Shown here: piece after piece, positions 1 through 8,212 of the stretch | Position numbering within the stretch: position 1 is the stretch's first letter | How the letters are laid out: every line of letters starts with the position of its first letter | Origin: Cyclobacteriaceae bacterium | GTDB taxonomy: Bacteria; Bacteroidota; Bacteroidia; Cytophagales; Cyclobacteriaceae | Length of the DNA stretch: 64,000 nucleotides | Reading direction: 5' to 3' | Assembly (NCBI GenBank): GCA_016786585.1 | Contig: JAEUUI010000007.1 | Span: forward strand, 62,001 to 126,000 | Notes under the pieces: model-generated | Databases searched by the model: none | The model's input: only the letters and a program-made list of their open reading frames with translations | Told to the model about the DNA's origin: nothing | Position numbers and translations under genes: made by a program

Positions 1-2592
1 TTTCAAAATTATGGTGTTCGCCTGGGCGGCCCGATTATCAAGAACAAACTTTTCTTCTTCGCTAACCTCGAATTTGAAAAACGTACGGACCCATTCTATA
101 CCAACCCGGTACGTAAAAGCAAGGATCAATCAATCGTAGGTGCTACACAAGGCACAGACGACAATGATCCTGAAACAGGTTTAGCCGGTCTGCGTGATTT
201 CCTGATCAATACCGTTGGATACAATCCGGGGACATACAAGAACTTCGATCGTGAGACAAACAGCATTCGCTACGTAATGCGTCTCGACTACAACATCAAT
301 CAGAACCACAAGCTTACTCTCCGTGGTAACGTAACCAATGCATACCAGGATCAGCCACCGAGTGGTTCTACCGGGTTCGGACCTTCATTACCCGGTGGCC
401 GTGGCAACTCGAACAACGTGTTGTCGTTCTCATCATCGTACTACCGCATCAACAACAACAACTACTCAGTAACGGCCGAACTTAACTCAACATTGGGTGG
501 TGGAAAATACACCAATACCCTGGTAGCAGGATATACTGCCTTCCGCGACTTCCGCGAGAATGCAGGTGGTTTAGCTGTTCCAAATTTCCCGTTGGTAGAT
601 ATCCTCGGTCCAAATGGTCAGGCGATGACTTCGTTCGGTCCCGATCCATTCACGCCAAATAACAAGCTTGATCAGAACGTGTTGCAGCTCAACGACAACT
701 TCTCAATCTACCTGAAAAATCATACCGTAACTCTCGGTACGAACAACGAGTTGTACAGCTTCAATAACGTATTTACTCAATTGTACAATGGCGTTTATCG
801 GTACAACAGTTTAGCAGATTTTTATGCTGACGCCAACCCTGCAACAACAGCTACCGCAGGGCCATCAGCGTATACGATCCAATATGTTGCTTCACAAGGC
901 GGACCGGCCGGAACTGCAGCTAAGTGGTCTGCCCTTCAGATGGGATTCTACGTTCAGGACGAATACACAGCCATTCCTAACTTAAAAATTGTTGGTGGAC
1001 TGCGAGTTGACGTTCCATTGTACCTGACAGACCTTGATCAAAACAACTATATCAACAAGATCGACTTTAATGGTGAACAGCTTCGCGTAGGTGGCTGGCC
1101 TGAAGTAAAGCCATTGTGGTCTCCGCGTGTTGGCTTTAACTGGGACGTAACCGGTGACCGCGCTACACAGGTACGCGGGGGTACAGGTGTGCTGACAGGT
1201 CGCGTGCCATTTGTATGGCTGTCGAACTCCGTAAATGCGAACGGATTATACTTTGGTGAATTCAACTCAACATCTGTTCCGTTGGATAACACCGGTGACG
1301 GATTCCCGTATAACTTCAGCACCAATCCTTACCGTCCGAACTCGGAAACGCTTACTAATCCAAGTACCGGAAATCCCGTTATCATCAGCGATCCAAACAA
1401 CGTGAACTACGGTCGTCCGGCAAACGTAACCACAACGAACACACTTTCGAAAAACTTCAAGTTCCCGCAGGTATGGAGAACCAACATGGCGGTTGATAAG
1501 CAATTGCCGTTCGGTATCGTGGGTACATTGGAAATGATTTATACAAAAGATTTGAACGCAGTATTCATTCGCAATGCAAACCTGAAAGATCCTGTTGGTA
1601 AGCTTGCTGGTGATGGCCGTCCGTTATGGAGTCCCGCGGGATCTGCACGCCAGATTTACGGAAACGACCGCAGAATAAATGGTGACGTAGGTCAGGCACT
1701 TGTACTCGATAACACGAAAAAAGGTTATCAGTGGAGTATTACTGCGCAATTGCAGAAGACATTCAGCCGCAACTTTATGGTTTCAGGCGCTTATACGTAC
1801 ACTGATGCACGCGAAGTAAACCCGGCTACCGGAACAACAGCGGGTAGTATTTACAGCTCGCAGGCAAGCATTTTGGGAGCAAACAATCCGGGAGTATCAT
1901 ATGCCAATACCCTCACACCACACCGCGTAATTGCATATGCTTCTTACAAGATTGAATACCTTGAACATTTTGCAACAACGTTTGGCGTAACCTATGAAGG
2001 TCGCACCGGAAACAGCTTCTCGTATCTGTACAACGGTGACATCAACAGTGATGGTGTCAATGCCGACCTGATGTACATTCCTAAGAGCCAGGAAGAAATT
2101 GCATTGACGACTTCGGGCGCTACCGATACCCGTACCGTTGATCAAATCTGGACTCAGCTAGACAACTACATCAAGCAAGACAAATATCTTTCTGATCACC
2201 GTGGAGAATATGCTGCCCGTAACGCGGCATTTGCTCCGTGGGTGAATCGCCTGAACTTAAGTTTGCTCCAGGATTTTTACGTGAACGTAAAGGGCAAGCG
2301 TCAAACGTTTCAGCTTTCTGTGAACGTGGACAATGCGTTAAACATGCTGAATTCGAAATGGGGCCTTGTGAAGTTTGCTTCCCGCTCAAGCTTACTGCGT
2401 TTTGTTGGCTACGAGCAACCGCACACAGCCGGTTCCGCTACTGCTCCGACTGGATCGGTAACCACGGGTAAACCGGTTTATGCATTTGATGTGAATGCAG
2501 ACGGAACACCGCTGCGTGAATCGTTCATACCGGATCAAACCGTGAGTGGCCGTTGGCAGATGCAGATCGGCTTACGTTATATCTTTAACTAG
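1..2592 (+). CDS. TonB-dependent outer-membrane receptor, 3' part (5' end outside window)
   Basis: The frame is open from the first base, giving 863 visible residues. The first ones include GGPIIKNKLFFFANLE, a motif typical of Oar-like TonB-dependent receptors with an N-terminal carboxypeptidase-regulatory domain, just after the plug. The rest is the beta-barrel: alternating aromatic strands, many Asn- and Gly-rich loops, and a C-terminus ending in an aromatic strand (GLRYIFN) as expected for BAM recognition. The first internal ATG is at 277, but homology-type motifs upstream show this is not the start. The signal peptide, TonB box and plug start lie before the window. The substrate cannot be told. 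The next genes encode lipoproteins on the same strand with a 19-bp gap, so they are probably co-transcribed surface partners. Confidence 0.9.
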   Translation, partial: FQNYGVRLGGPIIKNKLFFFANLEFEKRTDPFYTNPVRKSKDQSIVGATQGTDDNDPETGLAGLRDFLINTVGYNPGTYKNFDRETNSIRYVMRLDYNINQNHKLTLRGNVTNAYQDQPPSGSTGFGPSLPGGRGNSNNVLSFSSSYYRINNNNYSVTAELNSTLGGGKYTNTLVAGYTAFRDFRENAGGLAVPNFPLVDILGPNGQAMTSFGPDPFTPNNKLDQNVLQLNDNFSIYLKNHTVTLGTNNELYSFNNVFTQLYNGVYRYNSLADFYADANPATTATAGPSAYTIQYVASQGGPAGTAAKWSALQMGFYVQDEYTAIPNLKIVGGLRVDVPLYLTDLDQNNYINKIDFNGEQLRVGGWPEVKPLWSPRVGFNWDVTGDRATQVRGGTGVLTGRVPFVWLSNSVNANGLYFGEFNSTSVPLDNTGDGFPYNFSTNPYRPNSETLTNPSTGNPVIISDPNNVNYGRPANVTTTNTLSKNFKFPQVWRTNMAVDKQLPFGIVGTLEMIYTKDLNAVFIRNANLKDPVGKLAGDGRPLWSPAGSARQIYGNDRRINGDVGQALVLDNTKKGYQWSITAQLQKTFSRNFMVSGAYTYTDAREVNPATGTTAGSIYSSQASILGANNPGVSYANTLTPHRVIAYASYKIEYLEHFATTFGVTYEGRTGNSFSYLYNGDINSDGVNADLMYIPKSQEEIALTTSGATDTRTVDQIWTQLDNYIKQDKYLSDHRGEYAARNAAFAPWVNRLNLSLLQDFYVNVKGKRQTFQLSVNVDNALNMLNSKWGLVKFASRSSLLRFVGYEQPHTAGSATAPTGSVTTGKPVYAFDVNADGTPLRESFIPDQTVSGRWQMQIGLRYIFN

Positions 2593-2611
2593 AATTAATG
2601 AGAGAAGAGTT

Positions 2612-3748
2612 ATGAAAAATTATATAAAAATATTTTCCCTCACAGTGCTAGCCGGACTGGTGGCTTGTGAAGATCCGGAGACTCCAAAGCCGGTTCCGGC
2701 TACCGAGGCTTCTGACTTTAGCGCAAAGTTCTTGTTTATTAACGCAACACCGGATGCGCCAGCACTTGATTTATACCTCAACAACGTCAAGGCTGGAGCA
2801 ACAGTTGCCGTTGGAGAAGGCCAAGCTGTATATACTACGGTGCCTTTGACATCCAATGCCGTAATTGCTAACACCAATATTCGCTCGAAGGCTTCAACCG
2901 GAACTATCGGAGGTACACTCGGTAGCAACGATTTGATCTATCGTGCAGGCAATAATAACGCGAATAATTTTACGGCTACCAACGGTTTCTCGTATACAGT
3001 AATTGCGCTTGATTCGATCAGCAGGCCACAACCGCTGCGTACCCTGAACTCGAAGAATGTGGGAGACATCACATACTATTCTTACAAGAGTTCTTTTACT
3101 GCACCTAAAATTGTTGGCGGAGGAGACACAACTATATATCTGAACGTCAAAAATTTTGGCGTGGATACCGAGTCATCTTCAGCGTACGCGAGCGCAAACC
3201 CGGTCACTGCTTTTAACCTGGTAAAAAAGTATAATGGCAATACAAATCCGTCTTTCATGACTCCTATTGGCGTAGTGCCGTTGGGTAGCAGCGATGTAGG
3301 CGGCCCTCGGTACTTCTTGTGGCGCGATTTCTTCCCTACTTATGCGGCCGGAGAGGAAACAACAAAATCAGGATTTCGCGTGTTGAATGCATCGCCAAGT
3401 TTAGGTACGCTTCGAATCGTACTTAAGTTTGTGAGCGGTACCGGAGCAGATATTCCGCTGAATGGTTCTGGCAGTGCATACATCATGAGCAATGCGGGAG
3501 GACAAACGCCATCCGTTGGTTCGAATACTCCCAATGTCTCTGCTGCAAACTTTACGTTGCAAACCATTGCTCCAGGTGGAGTTCCGAATACCTACACGAT
3601 TGAAGTTCGTAATTCAGGAGGTACCGTATTGGCAAGCTTGCCAAACGTGACCTTTACGCCTGGCAGTAATTATACCATTGTTGCATCAGGATTTGTGAAT
3701 GGAACGGGTAGCGAAGCGCTCAAGATCACTGAAGTTAAGCACAACTAA
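2612..3748 (+). CDS. DUF4397 domain-containing lipoprotein
   Basis: The product is 378 residues with a lipoprotein signal peptide; the lipobox ends LVAC with Cys19. After the signal comes FLFINATPDAPALDLYLNN, the N-terminal strand signature of DUF4397 (immunoglobulin-like repeats seen in Bacteroidota surface lipoproteins). A second similar segment (FRVLNASPSLGTLRIVL) begins near residue 255, so two DUF4397-like units are likely. The ATG at 2612 was chosen because it gives the lipobox; an in-frame ATG at 2546 would overlap the receptor gene and hide the signal. It lies 19 bp after the receptor and 12 bp before the fasciclin gene, suggesting one surface-protein operon. The role is unknown; adhesion or receptor accessory is inference. 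Confidence 0.85.
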   Translation: MKNYIKIFSLTVLAGLVACEDPETPKPVPATEASDFSAKFLFINATPDAPALDLYLNNVKAGATVAVGEGQAVYTTVPLTSNAVIANTNIRSKASTGTIGGTLGSNDLIYRAGNNNANNFTATNGFSYTVIALDSISRPQPLRTLNSKNVGDITYYSYKSSFTAPKIVGGGDTTIYLNVKNFGVDTESSSAYASANPVTAFNLVKKYNGNTNPSFMTPIGVVPLGSSDVGGPRYFLWRDFFPTYAAGEETTKSGFRVLNASPSLGTLRIVLKFVSGTGADIPLNGSGSAYIMSNAGGQTPSVGSNTPNVSAANFTLQTIAPGGVPNTYTIEVRNSGGTVLASLPNVTFTPGSNYTIVASGFVNGTGSEALKITEVKHN

Positions 3749-3760
3749 TCCAGAAACTGT

Positions 3761-4888
3761 ATGAACAAATCAAGATATATAAAGAACTTTATTGTGTGGT
3801 GCTTCGCGGTGATCAGCATGGGAGCACTCACTCACTGTGCGGAAGAGTTTGAATCACCTGGGCCGGTAACAGGCAATACCCTGGCAGAAATTGCAGCTGG
3901 GGACACTACCCTGCAAATATTTACCGCTGCCATTGCAAAAACCGGTATCGGAATTTCATTGGACAATATTAATTCGGGCCAGCACACCGTGTTTGCTCCG
4001 ACTGACAGTGCCTTCCGCGCGTATTTCCAGCCGATCATCGGTGGAGGCCCGGGAGATGCTACCATTGTTGATTACGTTAATAACTTGTCATCAACAACGA
4101 ATCCTACGCTTGCTGCTTTCACTGCACGGTTGCAATACCATGTTATCAGTTCAGCGCAGCCTGCGGCAGAGATTGTGAATTCAGAAGTTTTTACTACGAT
4201 CAACTCAGCGCGTCTTTCACTTTCTAACACCGGCACGACCGTATATGTTAATGCCAACGCAGGTGCTAGCGGAGCAAAAGTGAGAACTGCTGACCTGGAA
4301 GGAGCCAATGGCGTGATTCACACCGTGAACAAATTTCTTACAGCGATCAGCACAGCAAGTGCAATCGGCAATACGCTTGGTATCTCGGTAAACTATGCAG
4401 TTTCCCCGGTTACAGTAACTGTTGGAGCGACCTCCGGCAATAACTATGATTTATTTGCCAACGCACTTAAGAAAACCGGAGTTGCACTTACCGTGCGCCC
4501 CAATGTTCCGGCGGTTAACCTTCCTGACTATACATTCTTCGCACCGGATGATGCAGCGATGGTTACATATTTGGGAACATTGAGTGGTGGAACTGTTACG
4601 GATGAGACGAGTGGTGTTACTTATATCAACGGGCTAACGGATCCTAACCTCACTACCTTAACAAATGTGGTGAAGTACCACATTGCCGCTGGTCGCGTTT
4701 TGAGTACCGACTTGTCGGTGGGTCAGGATGTGAACACACTACTTACAGGCAAAAGTTTTGGAGTTAATGCACTTTCTCCATCCGTAATTTTAGAAGGAGA
4801 TGCTGCTGGTCCAGCTACGGTAACAACGGGCAACATTTTAACAAATGCGGGAGTCGTACACAGGCTTAATTCAGTATTGAAGCCCTAG
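3761..4888 (+). CDS. Fasciclin (FAS1) domain lipoprotein, two domains
   Basis: The product is 375 residues with a lipoprotein signal (lipobox ALTHC, Cys26). Two FAS1 domains are visible. The first, about residues 38-195, has HTVFAPTDSAF and GVIHTVNKFL; the second, about 215-375, has YTFFAPDDAAM, KYHIAAGRVL and GVVHRLNSVL. These are the H1 and H2 boxes of FAS1, a fold used for cell adhesion and surface binding. It is the third gene of the receptor-DUF4397-FAS1 series, with a 12-bp gap from the gene before, and is followed by a strong terminator. Probably surface-exposed or periplasmic; the ligand is unknown. Confidence 0.9.
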   Translation: MNKSRYIKNFIVWCFAVISMGALTHCAEEFESPGPVTGNTLAEIAAGDTTLQIFTAAIAKTGIGISLDNINSGQHTVFAPTDSAFRAYFQPIIGGGPGDATIVDYVNNLSSTTNPTLAAFTARLQYHVISSAQPAAEIVNSEVFTTINSARLSLSNTGTTVYVNANAGASGAKVRTADLEGANGVIHTVNKFLTAISTASAIGNTLGISVNYAVSPVTVTVGATSGNNYDLFANALKKTGVALTVRPNVPAVNLPDYTFFAPDDAAMVTYLGTLSGGTVTDETSGVTYINGLTDPNLTTLTNVVKYHIAAGRVLSTDLSVGQDVNTLLTGKSFGVNALSPSVILEGDAAGPATVTTGNILTNAGVVHRLNSVLKP

Positions 4889-4910
4889 CATTTTATTTAA
4901 GAGCTTTATT

Positions 4911-4950
4911 GATAGGCGGCCTTTTTTAGTAAAGGCCGCCTTTGTTTTTT
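4911..4950 (+). terminator. Rho-independent terminator after the receptor/FAS1 operon
   Basis: An 8-bp stem (AGGCGGCC at 4914-4921 with GGCCGCCT at 4934-4941), a 12-nt loop, then a T-rich tail TTTGTTTTTT. It closes the surface-protein operon. Confidence 0.85.
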
Positions 4951-5092
4951 ACCATTATAGTGCGAAGTCATCACCTCCACTTTCTTTGAAAGAATGCTTA
5001 AACGGGAATTAAAATCAAATTTTTTAGTTAGATGAGCGCTGAGCACAAGTGGAAATGCTTGCATTTGAATTAATTTCTCAGTGAACAATACG

Positions 5093-5100
5093 TACCTTTG
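5093..5100 (+). promoter_or_regulatory. Bacteroidota -7 box before the small lipoprotein
   Basis: TACCTTTG matches the TAnnTTTG consensus exactly and ends only 4 bp before the ATG of the next gene. A TTTG lies at 5064-5067, 25 bp upstream, longer than the usual 19 or so. If used, the mRNA would start at or very near the start codon, that is, nearly leaderless. Confidence 0.4.
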
Positions 5101-5104
5101 GATT

Positions 5105-5677
5105 ATGAAAAGTATTAGTATACTGTCAATGGCTGTCGTTTTTCTTTTCGCTGCCTGTAGCGATGACGACAAAAGTTCTAAACCGGCAGGGTATGATCCA
5201 CTGGAAGACTACCTGACGGAAGCCGGGCTTATTCCGCAAGACACATTGGTGGATGCCGGAGATTATGAATTTGGTATTTCCTTTCGCGCAGCAGTACCGG
5301 GCAACATCACGGCTGTGGTAGTGAAGCTTCCTGATAACGAAACCAATATTCGCATTACCATTTGGGACGCTGAAACGGAAACGGTGCTACGCACAGAAAC
5401 GGTAAGTACCGTAAAAGCACATAAAGAAAAAACTATGTCAATCGATCCTCTTCCGCTGGAAGCTGATCACGATTATATGATCACCTTTAATTCTGATGAC
5501 TGGTACGATTTCGAACGTGAGGATGGCGAGCCCGTTGTTTACCCAATCGAAGCGGGACCGATATCCGTTCTTGGATATTCTTATTTCACTGGAGTTGCTC
5601 AATCGTTCCCGAATTCACCGCAGGATACGTATTACGCAGGCAACCTGAGCTTCTTATTTAAGGTATTGCCGGATTAA
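5105..5677 (+). CDS. Small lipoprotein of unknown function, DUF4082-like
   Basis: The product is 190 residues with a lipoprotein signal (lipobox FAAC, Cys18) followed by an acidic tether SDDD. The body (about residues 55-185) reads as one beta-sandwich: YEFGISFRAAVPGNITAVVVKLP, NIRITIWDAET and DHDYMITFNSDDWYDF. This order, and the closing YAGNLSFLFKV, resemble DUF4082-type domains of surface proteins, but the match is by eye only. The ATG at 5105 gives the signal; an in-frame ATG at 5081 adds eight residues that spoil it. The stop codon abuts the stop of ribH on the other strand with no gap. Confidence 0.75.
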   Translation: MKSISILSMAVVFLFAACSDDDKSSKPAGYDPLEDYLTEAGLIPQDTLVDAGDYEFGISFRAAVPGNITAVVVKLPDNETNIRITIWDAETETVLRTETVSTVKAHKEKTMSIDPLPLEADHDYMITFNSDDWYDFEREDGEPVVYPIEAGPISVLGYSYFTGVAQSFPNSPQDTYYAGNLSFLFKVLPD

Positions 5678-6145
5678 TTAAATCTCCAGCATCTTCAATG
5701 CGGTCAGCGCGGCTTCTTCTCCTTTGTTGCCGAGTTTGCCGCCAGCGCGGTCGATCGCTTGTTGTTTGTTTAGCGTAGTTAATACTCCAAAGATTACAGG
5801 CTTTCTTGTCTTGATATTTACTTCGGTGATGCCGTTCGCTACTGCCTGGCAGATATAATCAAAGTGTGGAGTGTCACCCTGAATCACGCATCCGAGGCAG
5901 ATCACGGCTGCTATATCTTTTTTCTCTGCCATCCACAATCCTCCAAGTGTAAGCTCAAAGCTTCCCGGAACATTTTTGCGGATGATGTTTGACTTTTTTA
6001 CCCCGTGGGCAAGCAACGAATTGCGGGCACCTTCGTACAGCGCTTCCGTAATCTCATCATTCCACTCCGCCACAACAATGGCGAACTTCTTGTTCAAAAC
6101 TTGTTTTGAAGCCTTAATCTTACCTGAAGTTAATATTCCTGCCAT
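5678..6145 (-). CDS. ribH: 6,7-dimethyl-8-ribityllumazine synthase
   Basis: The product is 155 residues, the normal size for this enzyme. It condenses 5-amino-6-ribitylamino-uracil with dihydroxybutanone phosphate, the penultimate step of riboflavin synthesis, in an icosahedral or pentameric assembly in the cytoplasm. Visible signatures: AEWND near the N-terminus, NVPGSFELT (substrate loop), and [17 protein letters not shown] containing the conserved His of the active site; the C-terminus carries [16 protein letters not shown]. It follows the TPR gene on the same strand by 107 bp, but a terminator lies between, so separate transcription is likely. No FMN riboswitch is apparent upstream. Confidence 0.97.
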   Translation of the reverse strand: MAGILTSGKIKASKQVLNKKFAIVVAEWNDEITEALYEGARNSLLAHGVKKSNIIRKNVPGSFELTLGGLWMAEKKDIAAVICLGCVIQGDTPHFDYICQAVANGITEVNIKTRKPVIFGVLTTLNKQQAIDRAGGKLGNKGEEAALTALKMLEI

Positions 6146-6191
6146 GTCAATTTGAAGATTGAAATGTGATAATTTGAAAAAGAAGATGACT

Positions 6192-6223
6192 AAAAAAGAA
6201 AATGCGAATGAAGTTCATTCGCA
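6192..6223 (-). terminator. Terminator of the TPR gene
   Basis: Perfect 8-bp stem TGCGAATG (6203-6210) / CATTCGCA (6216-6223) with a 5-nt loop; on the minus strand it is followed by a T-rich stretch (6192-6202). Confidence 0.75.
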
Positions 6224-6252
6224 CATCTTTAAATTTCAAATTAGCTAATTGT

Positions 6253-6942
6253 CTAGGAGTTGGTCTCCAAACGAGCCTTAAACTTAACAGCGTTCTGATA
6301 TTCCTGTGAATCCCAGAAATCACTGATGATTTTTGAATACGCCTCTTTCGCCTTGTCGTTCTCGTTGAGCTTCTCATACGCAAGCGCAGCTTTCATCAGG
6401 TAAGTCGGTGAGTAATATTTGTTTGGTTGATAGTTGGCTGCTTTGTCGTAGAAATTGGCTGCATCTTTATATTCTCCTTTTTCCATGTGTGCATCACCAA
6501 TCAGGCTATAGGCACGCGCCTGTACAAGCAGGTCATCGGAGCTGAAATCTTCCAGGTATACAATCGCCGCATCAAATTCACCTTTCTTCAAGAAACACAC
6601 GCCAGCATAAAAATGTGCCAGGTTAGCTGCGTTGCTAAACTTATAATCATCAATGATATTGATAAAACCAAGGTGGTTACCGTCACCGTTAAGCGCCAGG
6701 TCAAGACTGTCAGCTTCGAAATAATACACTGCCTGGAACATCTCCGGCTGAGCCTTGGCATCCTGCGATTTCTTATAATAATTAAACCCGAAATAGCCAC
6801 CTACTGCAAGCAGTACAACAGCCACCATCGCAATAACGGTCTTGGAATTGCGCTCCATCCAGTTCTCCGCACTGCCCAGGCGCTCTGCCAGCGCATCCGG
6901 ATTCTCCAGTAATTCGTGATTGTGTTCTTTTTTCTTAGCCAT
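6253..6942 (-). CDS. Membrane-anchored tetratricopeptide repeat protein
   Basis: The product is 229 residues. A basic, His-containing N-terminal tail is followed by one membrane helix (about residues 35-54, IAMVAVVLLAVGGYFGFNYY) and then TPR units: AARLAHFYAGVCFLKKGEFDAA-like helices near 100-130, ARAYSLIGDAHMEKGEYKDA near 145, and YLMKAALAYEKLNENDKAK near 190. The layout (short cytoplasmic tail, one helix, TPR domain outside) is like YfgM/YbgF-type proteins of the envelope. It sits between pdhA and ribH on the same strand. Partners cannot be named from the sequence. Confidence 0.85.
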   Translation of the reverse strand: MAKKKEHNHELLENPDALAERLGSAENWMERNSKTVIAMVAVVLLAVGGYFGFNYYKKSQDAKAQPEMFQAVYYFEADSLDLALNGDGNHLGFINIIDDYKFSNAANLAHFYAGVCFLKKGEFDAAIVYLEDFSSDDLLVQARAYSLIGDAHMEKGEYKDAANFYDKAANYQPNKYYSPTYLMKAALAYEKLNENDKAKEAYSKIISDFWDSQEYQNAVKFKARLETNS

Positions 6943-7035
6943 GATGATAAAAATAGTCCCGCTAAAAAGCGGGACGCAAAACTAATAATTAGCTGATTCT
7001 AAACAAAGTTTCTGTCAGGCAGAACCTGTCTAATC

Positions 7036-8079
7036 CTAATCTGTAATAAGCGGATAATCAGGCTCTTGATAAACCTCCGTGAAAGCTTCTGAAGGATCGG
7101 GGAATGGAGAATCTTCTGCAAATTTCACGCTCTCCTCAACCTGTGCGATCACTTTCTGATCGATCGCTTCAATTTCCTGTTCGGTGGCAAACTTCTTAGT
7201 AAGCAAAGCACTCTTCACAACTTCCACCGGGTCGCGCTGCTTGTAGCTTTCCACCTCATCTTTCGTACGGTACTTCTGCGGATCGCTCATGGAGTGTCCT
7301 TTGTAGCGATACGTTCTGAACTCAAGTAATGTAGGGCCTTCACCTGCCCGCGCACGTTCGGCCGCCCGGGCAACCGCGCGATGCACTTCTTCCACGCTCA
7401 TGCCATCCACTGGCTCCGAAGGCATATCAAACGCTTCCCCCAGTGTATACAGGTCAGTTACGTTTGAGGTACGCTTCACCGAAGTACCCATTGCATAACC
7501 ATTATTCTCAATAACAAAAATCACCGGAAGTTTCCACAGCATCGCCATGTTCAGCGCTTCATGGAATGCCCCCTGCCGCACGGCACCGTCACCCATGTAA
7601 CAGATACACAGCTTGCCGGTCTTGTTATATTTTTCTGCAAACGCCAGTCCTGCACCAAGCGGTACCTGACCACCTACAATCCCATGTCCACCCACAAATC
7701 CAACTTCTTTATCAAACATGTGCATCGAACCACCTTTGCCTTTCGATACCCCCGTTGCCTTTCCGTAAAGCTCGGCCATGATCGCATTCGGACTTGTACC
7801 CAGCGCAAGGGGATGTGCATGATCGCGGTAAGCCGTGATATACTTGTCGCCTTTTTGCAACGCAGATACTGACCCGGCTGCACATGCTTCCTGGCCAATG
7901 TACAGGTGGCAGAAACCTTTGATCTTCTGCTGGCCATACAGTTGTCCGGCTTTCTCTTCAAACTTGCGCATCAGCAGCATGCTCTCGTACCAAAACAGGT
8001 AAGTTTCCTTTGAAAACTCTGTTTTGGAATCAGCCTTCTTCGCAGGCTCCGGCTTGTTGGCTTTGGTTGTCGCGGGCAT
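7036..8079 (-). CDS. pdhA: Pyruvate dehydrogenase E1 component, alpha subunit
   Basis: The product is 347 residues. It is the thiamine-diphosphate subunit that decarboxylates pyruvate in the pyruvate dehydrogenase complex. Visible signatures: FCHLYIGQEACAAG, DHAHPLALG, KGKGGSMHMF, GHGIVGGQVPLGAG, the ThDP/Mg motif GDGAVRQG...IENNGYAMGT, and the phosphorylation-loop-like YRYKGHSMSDP. The start MPATTKANK at 8079 is preferred over an upstream in-frame codon at 8142, since the longer version would run through the promoter. An Ala/Lys-rich N-terminal tail of about 20 residues precedes the catalytic domain. The E1 beta gene is not in the window. Confidence 0.95.
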   Translation of the reverse strand: MPATTKANKPEPAKKADSKTEFSKETYLFWYESMLLMRKFEEKAGQLYGQQKIKGFCHLYIGQEACAAGSVSALQKGDKYITAYRDHAHPLALGTSPNAIMAELYGKATGVSKGKGGSMHMFDKEVGFVGGHGIVGGQVPLGAGLAFAEKYNKTGKLCICYMGDGAVRQGAFHEALNMAMLWKLPVIFVIENNGYAMGTSVKRTSNVTDLYTLGEAFDMPSEPVDGMSVEEVHRAVARAAERARAGEGPTLLEFRTYRYKGHSMSDPQKYRTKDEVESYKQRDPVEVVKSALLTKKFATEQEIEAIDQKVIAQVEESVKFAEDSPFPDPSEAFTEVYQEPDYPLITD

Positions 8080-8112
8080 ATCCCTATTTTTGATTTTTCG
8101 TGAACTGAACTG

Positions 8113-8143
8113 CGAAATTAACCCTGAAATGCGCAATAGCAAA
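8113..8143 (-). promoter_or_regulatory. Probable pdhA promoter
   Basis: On the minus strand TTTG (8140-8143) is followed after exactly 19 bp by TAATTTCG (8113-8120), one base off TAnnTTTG. The spacing matches the promoters of tRNA-Tyr and sucD in this window. It predicts a leader of about 25-30 nt before the ATG at 8079. Confidence 0.6.
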
Positions 8144-8160
8144 GCAATTCACTGAATTCG

Positions 8161-8195
8161 GCTTCGGGGGCCCGGCTGCCGGCAGAGGCAGGCTT
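8161..8195. repeat. GC-rich palindromic intergenic element
   Basis: The stretch GGCTGCCGGCAGAGGCAGGC between pdhA and recF holds an inverted pair (GCTGCCGGCAG) and a nearby partial copy. It resembles the longer palindrome at 11822-11842 after tuf, so it may be a fragment of the same dispersed family. Confidence 0.35.
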
Positions 8196-8212
8196 AAAAC
8201 ACCATTCTTACT

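Noticed and set aside
2546-2611. Earlier start for the DUF4397 lipoprotein
   Set aside because: It overlaps the receptor gene and places 22 residues in front of a perfect lipoprotein signal.
6427-6912. 161-codon frame opposite the TPR gene
   Set aside because: Antisense to a well-supported gene; composition and lack of motifs indicate a shadow.
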